A DNA stretch of 5,161 bases from Anaerolineaceae bacterium (GCA_028699715.1 JAQVUC010000104.1:1-5161); one strand, 5' to 3'. Shown: positions 1 through 5,149, counted from the stretch's first letter. Numbers and translations are program-made. Notes: a model not told the origin generated them from the letters alone.

Positions 1-78
1 GCGTATGACCACCCCTGGAGGACCTATGGAAAGAAGATAAATGGAAAGCCAGTGCTTACTACTTTATCAACACAATAG
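1..78 (+). CDS. C-terminal 25 codons of a possible IS transposase (5' truncated by window)
   Basis: Frame 1 is open from the first base and ends at TAG 76-78. It encodes a basic, Trp/Tyr/Lys-containing tail that begins AYDHPWRTYGKKINGK. No catalytic motif lies within this piece, so the transposase assignment depends on context: the stop codon is embedded in the first copy of the terminal direct repeat, as in compact IS elements whose gene runs to the edge. It could equally be the end of an unrelated gene or a chance open frame. The sequence left of the window would settle it. Confidence 0.33.
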   Translation, partial: AYDHPWRTYGKKINGKPVLTTLSTQ

Positions 79-119
79 GACATTTCTAAATTGCTGAGAT
101 TAGGACATTTCTAACTTGC
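76..119. repeat. Two 19-bp direct repeats (76-94 and 101-119), period 25 bp
   Basis: Copy 1 (76-94) is TAGGACATTTCTAAATTGC and copy 2 (101-119) is TAGGACATTTCTAACTTGC. They differ only at position 90 versus 115 and are separated by TGAGAT. No third copy is seen in this window. Such tandem motifs just outside a transposase frame are best read as binding sites at an IS end. Confidence 0.85.
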
Positions 120-178
120 CTTGACATCAAATTTTCATTAGAACCCGCCATATCTCCAGCGATTTTTTGAGCTTTTGT

Positions 179-1231
179 TCACCTTCGAACGATATGGAAA
201 GTCTTATATGCTGTTGTAATGATTTCAATGATCGAAACAACCACGATCACAATCAGGGCAACGGCAAGGGGCAAGGGCAGCATTGCCCAGCGCCCAAACA
301 AGGCGGGCAGTGGTTCGCCATTGAAACCGTTGATATTCCAGCCAGCAAGCTCCTGCAAGCGGGTCACAAATTCCGGATTGACAGCCTGCGGATTGCCAAA
401 CCAAACGATAGCTGTAACGATCCCAAGCACATTGGAGACTAAAGTTGAAAAGAATACTTCCAGCGTATGAAAAGCCTCAACATATCGGATGATTGCGTCC
501 AAAAGAGTGGCTGCTATCGAGGCGATCAAGAGATAGCGCACATCAACCAGCACGTCGGGATTGAAAAAGGGGATTGCCCGGTCTGCCAATCCTATGATTG
601 GTATATTAATTTGGGGAAGGACGATGAAAATGACACTGAAGAGAACGGCAAAAATTATGCTTCCAACCGCCTCACCCTTGCCGATGCGATTGCTTTCAGA
701 AGGCACTTCCGGCAAATAATCCAACTCAACTTCATCAACATCCATTTTCACCCCTTTGCGATAAAGAATGGCAAAGATAATAGTCACCCAGGCAAAAGCA
801 CCCAGCAATGCCGAGAAAATGGATTCGATCCACTCGACCGCTCCAGTTGTGACCCAGTCAAGGATTGGATTGAGGTCCGTTTGGGTACTTTCAGGTGCCG
901 AAACGATCCAGCTGATCAAGAGCGCCAGGGTCAGCGCGCCTGCCACGGCAATCAAGACGATCTCCAAAACACGCAAGTAAACGCTGTAATGGGGCTGACC
1001 GATCAGACAGTTTACTTCAGAAGCCGAATATTTGCGGGCTAATTCTTCAGGATTGCCCAATTCCGTCAAAACCGATCGTACTTTTTCCTCTTCGGTGCCA
1101 GGGGCATCAGAGCGTTCTGCCAGCATGCTGGCAATTAATTCGTCCAATTCACGCGAGATCTCTTCCCGCTCTTTTTCGGGTAAATGCCTGGTAACGGCAT
1201 AAATATATCGTTCAACTAAATTAGTTTTCAT
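179..1231 (-). CDS. HAAS-domain multi-pass membrane protein, partner of the PadR regulator
   Basis: The protein has 350 residues. Residues 1 to about 75 form a soluble helical segment with the pattern ERYIYAVTRHLPEKEREEIS followed by an ELGNPEELARKYS motif. This is characteristic of HAAS-type domains (DUF1700/DUF1129-like), which are commonly encoded just after PadR regulators. Six hydrophobic helices follow at about 88-110, 134-157, 188-208, 231-250, 256-277 and 316-340. Charged loops at about 157-187 (RKG, KMDVDEVE) and the C-terminal YKTFHIVRR fit a cytoplasmic N- and C-terminus by the positive-inside rule. The start ATG overlaps the padR stop (ATGA), and GGAGG lies 4 nt upstream of it, so translation is coupled. 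The biochemical role is unknown; HAAS proteins are thought to act in sensing or signalling at the membrane with PadR. I see no catalytic motif in the membrane part and no convincing terminator after the gene. Confidence 0.85.
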   Translation of the reverse strand: MKTNLVERYIYAVTRHLPEKEREEISRELDELIASMLAERSDAPGTEEEKVRSVLTELGNPEELARKYSASEVNCLIGQPHYSVYLRVLEIVLIAVAGALTLALLISWIVSAPESTQTDLNPILDWVTTGAVEWIESIFSALLGAFAWVTIIFAILYRKGVKMDVDEVELDYLPEVPSESNRIGKGEAVGSIIFAVLFSVIFIVLPQINIPIIGLADRAIPFFNPDVLVDVRYLLIASIAATLLDAIIRYVEAFHTLEVFFSTLVSNVLGIVTAIVWFGNPQAVNPEFVTRLQELAGWNINGFNGEPLPALFGRWAMLPLPLAVALIVIVVVSIIEIITTAYKTFHIVRR

Positions 1232-1569
1232 GCTTCCTCCGCAATAATTACTTTCACAGTTTGGACTGTTTCATACCAATAGTTGATAAGCCGATCCAAA
1301 AACAAGGCTCCCGCTTGAGATAACTGATAGTATTTGCGCGGCTTGTCTGTACTCGTGTCCCAGTCTGAGCTGAGCAAGTTCTGCTTTTCCAGCCGGCGCA
1401 AGAGCGGATATACCGTGTTTGCATCCAGAGGGAAACCTTTTTCATCCAAGGACTTAACCAACTCATAGCCGTAAGTTGGCTGTTTGCACTGACTGAGCAC
1501 AACCAGGTTGGTCAAGCCCCGTCTGAACTCAACGGTTAGATTTTCAAAAGTGTTCTCTAATTCATCCAT
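1228..1569 (-). CDS. PadR-family winged-helix transcriptional regulator
   Basis: The protein has 113 residues, the usual size of a short PadR protein. It has the family hallmarks in order: a helix with RRGLTNLVVLSQ at about 16-27, then YGYELVKSL (33-41), the recognition-helix region NTVYPLLRRLEKQNLL (51-66), a wing with KPRKYYQLSQAG (76-87), and a C-terminal dimerisation helix (about 88-110). I chose ATG 1569 because it is preceded by GGAAGAG at good spacing. An in-frame TTG at 1626 lies inside the -35 box of the promoter and cannot be the start. The gene is first in an operon with the HAAS membrane protein, which overlaps it by 4 bp. PadR proteins usually repress their own operon and are released by small ligands such as phenolics or drugs. 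The near-palindrome in the promoter fits this, but the ligand cannot be read from the sequence. Confidence 0.93.
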   Translation of the reverse strand: MDELENTFENLTVEFRRGLTNLVVLSQCKQPTYGYELVKSLDEKGFPLDANTVYPLLRRLEKQNLLSSDWDTSTDKPRKYYQLSQAGALFLDRLINYWYETVQTVKVIIAEEA

Positions 1570-1596
1570 ATCTCTTCCTTTATCCTTACTTGCTTT

Positions 1597-1626
1597 AGTA
1601 TACTGTATGTCACACAGTATTGTCAA
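1597..1626 (-). promoter_or_regulatory. Sigma-70-type promoter of the padR-HAAS operon
   Basis: On the minus strand a perfect -35 TTGACA (1621-1626) and a -10 TATACT (1597-1602) are separated by 18 bp. Transcription should start near 1590, giving a leader of about 20 nt that holds the AAGGAAGAG ribosome site before ATG 1569. This is the strongest promoter match in the window. Confidence 0.75.
1600..1620. promoter_or_regulatory. Putative PadR operator: 21-bp near-palindrome between the -35 and -10 boxes
   Basis: The arms ATACTGT (1600-1606) and ACAGTAT (1614-1620) are perfect inverted repeats. The centre continues the symmetry (TG/CA at 1608-1609 and 1611-1612) with one mismatched pair (1607/1613). 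The element fills the promoter spacer and touches the -10 box, so a bound dimer would block RNA polymerase. PadR proteins typically bind such inverted repeats in their own promoters, so autorepression is the natural reading. It may also affect the divergent gene that starts at 1720. Confidence 0.65.
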
Positions 1627-1708
1627 GTGAATATTATTATTTTCTCCTCAAAAATGAACAGATTTCCGTTTTTTTGCAGGATTTGATTTATAGTTATTGA
1701 AAAATTGC

Positions 1709-1713
1709 GGAGG
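1709..1713 (+). promoter_or_regulatory. Ribosome binding site that fixes the TTG start at 1720
   Basis: GGAGG lies 6 nt before TTG 1720. It falls inside the frame extended from TTG 1705, which itself has no ribosome site, so the five extra codons (a MRRCC-like lead) are not real. Confidence 0.8.
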
Positions 1714-1719
1714 TGTTGT

Positions 1720-2565
1720 TTGATTTATCACATTACTACAAAGCCAGCCTTGAAAGAGGCGCAGAAAAAGGGAGTCTATATCCCCTCGGGTTTCGATCAG
1801 GACGGCTTCATCCACTGCTCAGACCATTATCAAGTCGAATCAACCGCCAACCGCTTTTATGCTGAGGTGCCAGACCTGATCGTTCTGGAGATCAATCCGG
1901 ACAAACTTGAAGCGGACCTGGTTTACGAAAACCTGGAGGGCGGCGCCATGCTCTTCCCCCACCTTTACGGTTTTTTGAACCTCGACGCGGTTGTAAGCAG
2001 CTTTGAATTTGAGCGTCAGCCAGATGGGCATCTGATCTTGCCCCCCGGGCAGGAACATCCTGAGCCGACCCTGTTCAGCGAATTGCCTTTTGGCACGGCG
2101 GGCAAGGTCTTCCGTTCCCCCACCCCCGGCAGCCGCATGTTTGACCCGGATGATAAAGTTCTGCCATTGTATCTGGAAAATAAGATCGATACGGTTGTGG
2201 TCCTGAATTCTGAAGAGGAACACTTGCAACACAGCGGTCGGAATTTATTAGAGCGCTATCAGCAGGCGGGTCTGCGCGTCATCTATGTCCCTGTGGCTGA
2301 TTTTACGTCGCCGCCAAGCGGGTATTGGGATGAAACGGTGCTCGAAGCTATCGCAGCGGCCAGGAAGGGTGAAAACCTGGCCATCCACTGCCATGCCGGG
2401 GTCGGACGCACGGGCATGTTTGCCGCCATGATGGCGCATCAACTACTTGGTCTGGACGCGGACGGGGCCATTGACTGGGTCAGACAATACATCCCCTATG
2501 CCATTGACACCCAACACCAAAAAGTATTTGTGAGGGAGTATTGCGCCCAAAATTCTTCAAAATAG
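1720..2565 (+). CDS. Fusion protein: N-terminal DUF952 domain and C-terminal tyrosine/dual-specificity phosphatase
   Basis: I place the start at TTG 1720 because GGAGG (1709-1713) sits 6 nt upstream and the product then begins MIYHIT, the usual start of DUF952 proteins. The upstream in-frame TTG at 1705 lies before this ribosome site. The protein has 281 residues. Residues 1 to about 100 match DUF952, with IYHIT (His4), a DGFIHCS motif (28-34) and a LFPHLYG segment near 78-84. As I recall, Pfam groups DUF952 with ADP-ribosyltransferase-like folds, but its activity is not established. Residues about 125-281 are a cysteine-based phosphatase: the P-loop HCHAGVGRTG (223-232) has nucleophile Cys224 and Arg230, VADF (192-195) supplies the likely general acid Asp194, and DTQHQKVFVREY near the end carries the expected Gln. 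All key phosphatase residues are present, so it should be active on phosphoprotein or another phosphate ester. It is probably cytoplasmic, with no signal peptide. It is divergent from padR and ends before a bidirectional terminator. The substrate is unknown. Confidence 0.9.
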   Translation: MIYHITTKPALKEAQKKGVYIPSGFDQDGFIHCSDHYQVESTANRFYAEVPDLIVLEINPDKLEADLVYENLEGGAMLFPHLYGFLNLDAVVSSFEFERQPDGHLILPPGQEHPEPTLFSELPFGTAGKVFRSPTPGSRMFDPDDKVLPLYLENKIDTVVVLNSEEEHLQHSGRNLLERYQQAGLRVIYVPVADFTSPPSGYWDETVLEAIAAARKGENLAIHCHAGVGRTGMFAAMMAHQLLGLDADGAIDWVRQYIPYAIDTQHQKVFVREYCAQNSSK

Positions 2566-2582
2566 CCTTCTACTAAGGATAC

Positions 2583-2623
2583 AAAAAAAAAGAGCGAACA
2601 AGTAAAATTTGTCCGCTCTTTTT
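2583..2623. terminator. Bidirectional intrinsic terminator between convergent genes
   Basis: A 10-bp outer stem pairs 2587-2596 (AAAAAGAGCG) with 2614-2623 (CGCTCTTTTT). After one A/C mismatch, an inner 4-bp stem (2598-2601 with 2609-2612) closes a 7-nt loop. Reading rightward the stem ends in a T run. Reading leftward the nine A residues at 2583-2591 give a T run on the other strand. It can therefore end transcripts of both the fusion gene (stop at 2565) and the lipoprotein gene (stop at 2640). Confidence 0.85.
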
Positions 2624-2639
2624 CTAAGTAGAGTTACAG

Positions 2640-3575
2640 TTATTTGATACTCATGCTGAGGTCAAATTCCACAGCCTGATTGGTGGAATTAAATACGGTG
2701 ATGATGTAGTTTCCAGCTTCGGGCAACTTGCCTTCAAAGCTATTCGCACCTGCCATCGAGGAAATCAACACGTTGCCGTTGGTATGCCATATGCTCAGTA
2801 CCAAGCCCTCAGAAGGGTTCAGGCTGACCTTGAGGGTCTGATCTTTGTCACCCCAGGCCACAAAATTATGCGCGCGGTTTGCGGGCACAAGCGCATCCGC
2901 AACCATGGAATCTTGATCAGCCGCAAAACTCAGCCGTTCCGGTGCCTGCAAATAGAGGTTGATATCAGCCTCGTAAGCTCCGGTGCGGACATCAATGTAC
3001 CAGTCGCCAGCTTCGGTGGCAAAGTCGCGGTACCAGGTCCATTTCTGAGAGAAATCGACCATCTCCTTGCCTTTTTCATTGCTGACAGCAATAAAAGCCG
3101 AGGTGGTACTGTCCAAAGAGATATCAATCAGCTGCCACTCTGTCAGCCGCAGGGCATAGCGCCTGGTGGTGTTGGCCGGGATGGTATCAACTACGGTGTA
3201 GTTGGTTGTGCCGGGTTCAAAACTAACCCTGACCATGCCGCCTTCGGTTTCCAAAGGTTGGGTAGTGGCGGTCGGTGGGACAGCCGTGGTGGCGGTTGGA
3301 GGGATTTGGGTCGCGGTGGGAGGGACTTCGGTTGCCGTTGCTTCAGCTGTGGGTAGGCTCTCTGTCGGTTGCTCCTGGGTGACTTCGGCAGTCTCTTCAG
3401 CGGGTGGGGGCGTGACTGTCATCAGTTGGGCAAATTTCGTCAGGGTCGCCTGCGCAAAAAGTGCGACTTGAGTTTGCGAATCACCTGCAGACATAGTTGC
3501 TGCCGGCAGGTTACAACCAGCCAGCACAACCATGGCAATCAACATGGTTGAAAGTAGTGCGATTTTCTTTTTCAT
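2640..3575 (-). CDS. Secreted lipoprotein with PPTAT-repeat linker and two PPC-like beta domains
   Basis: The protein has 311 residues. It opens with a Lys-rich n-region (MKKK), a hydrophobic stretch and the lipobox LAGC (18-21), so Cys21 should be lipidated and the mature protein anchored outside the membrane. Residues about 53-112 are a Thr/Pro/Ala/Glu linker with PPTAT at 85-89, 92-96 and 100-104. Two beta-rich segments follow (about 114-211 and 213-311). The second ends in LPEAGNYIITVFNSTNQAVE, a pattern like the bacterial pre-peptidase C-terminal (PPC) domain, and the first (GDWYIDVRT region) appears to be a diverged copy. No catalytic residues are evident. A binding or adhesive role on the cell surface is likely, but the ligand is unknown. 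ATG 3575 is supported by AGAGAGG about 6 nt upstream. It lies downstream of vanZ on the same strand and has its own promoter in the 76-nt gap. Confidence 0.85.
   Translation of the reverse strand: MKKKIALLSTMLIAMVVLAGCNLPAATMSAGDSQTQVALFAQATLTKFAQLMTVTPPPAEETAEVTQEQPTESLPTAEATATEVPPTATQIPPTATTAVPPTATTQPLETEGGMVRVSFEPGTTNYTVVDTIPANTTRRYALRLTEWQLIDISLDSTTSAFIAVSNEKGKEMVDFSQKWTWYRDFATEAGDWYIDVRTGAYEADINLYLQAPERLSFAADQDSMVADALVPANRAHNFVAWGDKDQTLKVSLNPSEGLVLSIWHTNGNVLISSMAGANSFEGKLPEAGNYIITVFNSTNQAVEFDLSMSIK
3264..3323 (-). repeat. Short PPTAT-coding repeats in the lipoprotein linker
   Basis: Three PPTAT units separated by two or three variable residues are encoded here. Similar GTGGCGGT-like units recur in the DNA (plus-strand view). 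Linkers of this kind often change in unit number by slippage or recombination, so length variation between strains is plausible. Confidence 0.7.
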
Positions 3576-3602
3576 TTAAAACCTCTCTTTGCAGTTGTTT
3601 CA

Positions 3603-3631
3603 ATTATGCACATAAATCAGACGCTTTTCAA
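3603..3631 (-). promoter_or_regulatory. Sigma-70-type promoter for the lipoprotein gene
   Basis: On the minus strand a -35 TTGAAA (3626-3631) and a -10 CATAAT (3603-3608) are separated by exactly 17 bp, each one base from consensus. Transcription would start near 3596, about 20 nt before the start codon. The lipoprotein can thus be expressed independently of the upstream vanZ gene, although read-through from vanZ remains possible. Confidence 0.6.
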
Positions 3632-3651
3632 TAACAATAAGTTCCCTTTCC

Positions 3652-4329
3652 TTATTGCGGGATCTGTTTATACAGATTGTAATCATAAAAATACAAGCCG
3701 ATCGTGACTGCCAGGGCAAAAACCAGGTATCCAAAAGCATAAGCCAGGGCGTTTGGGCGGGCGGAAGCCCGTATTCTTTCAAAGAATTTCTTCGGCCCCG
3801 GGATCAGGTTCAGTATGGCATAAAACAGATAGCCGAGCAGGGTGCCAAAAGTGTTGAGCATCAAATCGTCAACATCAAAGACTCGACCAACCAGTAAGGT
3901 TTGAGTCAACTCGATCAACAAAGAAAGGCTCAATCCCAAAAAAATTACCAGCCAGCCCTTGTTCAATCTTTTCTCCAAAAGAGGGATCAGGAATCCATAG
4001 GGGTAAAACAGCAGCACGTTGCCTGCCAGGTTTATGAAAACAATCCTTTTCGTGACAGCATCGTCAAATATGGAGGCGTTCTCGATCATTTTGAGGATGC
4101 CCTGCAAAGGGACCAGGTTTGCTTTGCTTCCTTGTCTTTCCAGCAGAAATGTAAAAGGCTGAAAGGTGTGATAGAGCAGATAGGCTGTAAAAAGGAAAAG
4201 AGCCCAAACGATGGTTTCACGCCAAAGATCAGGTTTGCCGTGCTTGATGGTACGAGTGATACGGCTGACGCCCCAGCCAAACAGGAGCATCAATGCCAGG
4301 AATTCCACATCATAAGTAAAATAAATCAT
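3652..4329 (-). CDS. VanZ-family integral membrane protein
   Basis: The protein has 225 residues from ATG 4329. This start is chosen because GAGG sits 5 nt upstream, while the ATG six codons earlier (4347) has no ribosome site. VanZ hallmarks are clear: NLVP (71-74), NLAGNVLLFYPYGFLIP (100-116), then SLLIELTQTLLVGR followed by FDVDDLMLNTFG (136-162), with the conserved Glu and Asp-Asp residues. Predicted membrane helices lie near 5-22, 39-56, 98-118, 125-143, 157-177 and 194-214. The last helix and short tail extend beyond the core VanZ domain. VanZ of Tn1546 gives low-level teicoplanin resistance by an unclear mechanism. Most chromosomal homologues, including this one with no vanHAX genes nearby, have unknown roles in the cell envelope. 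It is divergent from the sixA-like gene and upstream of the lipoprotein gene. Confidence 0.9.
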   Translation of the reverse strand: MIYFTYDVEFLALMLLFGWGVSRITRTIKHGKPDLWRETIVWALFLFTAYLLYHTFQPFTFLLERQGSKANLVPLQGILKMIENASIFDDAVTKRIVFINLAGNVLLFYPYGFLIPLLEKRLNKGWLVIFLGLSLSLLIELTQTLLVGRVFDVDDLMLNTFGTLLGYLFYAILNLIPGPKKFFERIRASARPNALAYAFGYLVFALAVTIGLYFYDYNLYKQIPQ

Positions 4330-4404
4330 AAGAACCTCGTTTTGCATTGTAGTCGATTTTTTGTGTTAACAATTTCCGACCACCGCTCCAAACTACTAAA
4401 CTTG

Positions 4405-4413
4405 TGATATTAT
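4405..4413 (+). promoter_or_regulatory. Possible extended -10 promoter for the sixA-like gene
   Basis: TGA followed by TATTAT (4408-4413) matches the extended -10 pattern TGnTATAAT with one change. No good -35 lies 17 bp upstream (the sequence there is GCTCCA), which the TG extension could offset. The predicted transcript would start near 4420, leaving a leader of about 38 nt before ATG 4458. Confidence 0.4.
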
Positions 4414-4457
4414 GGTTTCTGTAACCCAAATGCCCGTATTTCTTTTCAGGAGAAAAA

Positions 4458-5084
4458 ATGAGCAAAACCCTTTTATTGATGAGACATGCAAAATCGAGCT
4501 GGAAAGACAAAGAGCTCAAAGATTTTGACCGACCTTTAAAGAAAAGAGGTCTGGAAGCCGCAAAGTTGGTTGGCAAGACTCTAGTCATAACTGATTCTTT
4601 GCCGGATGCGGTTCTCACTTCCCCTGCCAAGAGAGCTTCAGAAACAGCTGACCTTGTAATTGAAAACTCCGGGTATCAAGGGACAACGGAATATTTTGAT
4701 TCCTTTTACATGGGCGAACCTGAGGATTACATCAATGTCCTGCGGGAACTTCCTGACGAATTGGATCGTGTATTGGTGATAGGTCACAATCCTGGCCTTG
4801 AAGCCTTGCTACAAGTACTTGAAGGCAAGGTAAACGCGCTTCCAACAGGCGCGGTAGCATTTCTTGAACTTGAGTTGAAACACTGGCGGGATCTAAATCC
4901 TTCCACCGTCGGTGAATTAGTAAATTTCTGGGATCCGGATGAAATGGACCTGGAAGAAATTGAGGAAAAGATGGCAAAAGACAAGAAAGATAAAGAAAAG
5001 AAAGTCGAAAAGAAAGAAGAAAAGAAGGATAAGAAGGTAAAGAAGGAAAAGAAAGAAAAGAAAGAGAAAAAAGGCAAGAAGTAA
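4458..5084 (+). CDS. sixA: SixA-like phosphohistidine phosphatase (histidine phosphatase superfamily) with Lys/Glu-rich tail
   Basis: The protein has 208 residues. The RHG-type core covers about 1-160: LLLMRHAKSSW (5-15) with catalytic His10 and Arg9, DRPLKKRG (24-31), TSPAKRASETA (54-64) with Arg59, and IGHNPGLE (108-115) with the second catalytic His110. These motifs match SixA, which removes phosphate from phosphohistidine on proteins (in E. coli, on phosphotransferase-system and HPt proteins); small-molecule substrates cannot be excluded. E. coli SixA is about 161 residues, so the core is complete. The remaining roughly 48 residues are extra: an acidic stretch (161-170) and then about 35 residues made almost only of Lys, Glu and Asp (174-208). 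AGGAG sits 5 nt before ATG 4458. The enzyme should be cytoplasmic. It is divergent from vanZ with a 128-nt gap. Confidence 0.9.
   Translation: MSKTLLLMRHAKSSWKDKELKDFDRPLKKRGLEAAKLVGKTLVITDSLPDAVLTSPAKRASETADLVIENSGYQGTTEYFDSFYMGEPEDYINVLRELPDELDRVLVIGHNPGLEALLQVLEGKVNALPTGAVAFLELELKHWRDLNPSTVGELVNFWDPDEMDLEEIEEKMAKDKKDKEKKVEKKEEKKDKKVKKEKKEKKEKKGKK
4974..5081 (+). repeat. Low-complexity polypurine tract encoding the Lys/Glu tail
   Basis: The coding strand here is almost entirely A and G, built from AAG, AAA, GAA and GAT codons. The longest uninterrupted purine run is 5039-5074 (36 nt). Such tracts are prone to slippage and to triplex or R-loop formation. A 12-base pyrimidine stretch just after the stop (5090-5101) is the exact reverse complement of 5013-5024. 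Confidence 0.8.
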
Positions 5085-5086
5085 CG

Positions 5087-5149
5087 CCGCTTTTCTTCTT
5101 TTGACAAGAGGCTGCTCGGTTCAAGCGGAATGATTTTTTCTTCTTGAAC
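5087..5149 (+). other. Region after the sixA-like gene with inverted repeats, possible terminator
   Basis: No gene is visible from 5085 to the window end. Two inverted repeats compete here: CCGCTT (5087-5092) with AAGCGG (5123-5128), and GTTCAAG (5119-5125) with CTTGAAC (5143-5149), which encloses a T run at 5134-5139. The first pair is followed by that T run and could act as a terminator, but its 30-nt loop is long. The second lacks a T run after it. Confidence 0.3.

Larger units (their letters stand above)
1..119 (+). mobile_element. Probable right end of an insertion sequence (IS481-like?), cut by the window edge
   Basis: An open frame enters from the left edge and stops at a TAG that forms the first three bases of a 19-bp motif, TAGGACATTTCTAAATTGC. 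The motif is repeated 25 bp later with one mismatch. A coding frame ending directly in short repeated motifs at a boundary with unrelated genes is typical of an IS end, where the repeats serve as transposase-binding sites. From memory, related TAGGACATTTCTAA ends occur with IS481-type (DDE integrase) elements in environmental bacteria; I could not check this. The exact outer end is unclear. It could be just after 119 or at the CA dinucleotide at 125-126. Without the other end, no target-site duplication can be assigned. Confidence 0.4.

Noticed and set aside
76..119. CRISPR-like repeat-spacer pattern
   Set aside because: There are only two copies, the spacer is 6 bp and the repeat is 19 bp, with no cas gene nearby. 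An IS-end binding motif explains it better.
467..1042. 191-codon open frame on the plus strand opposite the HAAS gene
   Set aside because: It lies entirely within the well-supported HAAS membrane protein gene. Its translation is rich in Cys, His, Asp and Asn without domain features, as expected from the reverse complement of membrane-helix codons.
1674..1702. Plus-strand promoter for the DUF952-phosphatase gene (TTGCAG with downstream AT-rich sequence)
   Set aside because: No -10-like hexamer lies 16-18 bp downstream of TTGCAG. The region is AT-rich, so partial matches occur by chance.
2784..3356. 190-codon open frame on the plus strand opposite the lipoprotein gene
   Set aside because: It is a shadow of the biased Thr/Pro and beta-domain codons on the other strand. 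It has no recognisable domain, and the minus-strand frame has a lipobox, a ribosome site and a promoter.
3636..3656. AATAAG/CTTATT inverted repeat at the end of vanZ as a terminator
   Set aside because: The stem is only 6 bp and entirely weak pairs apart from one, it overlaps the stop codon, and no T run follows on the minus strand. It is unlikely to stop transcription before the lipoprotein gene.
4346..4376. Promoter for vanZ on the minus strand (TACAAT with TTGTTA upstream)
   Set aside because: The spacer would be only 15 bp and the predicted start would leave about 10 nt before ATG 4329, too short to be convincing, so no promoter is called for vanZ.
3901..4407. 168-codon open frame on the plus strand opposite vanZ
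   Set aside because: It is antisense to a clear VanZ protein, and its Gln/Lys-rich composition without motifs fits a shadow frame.
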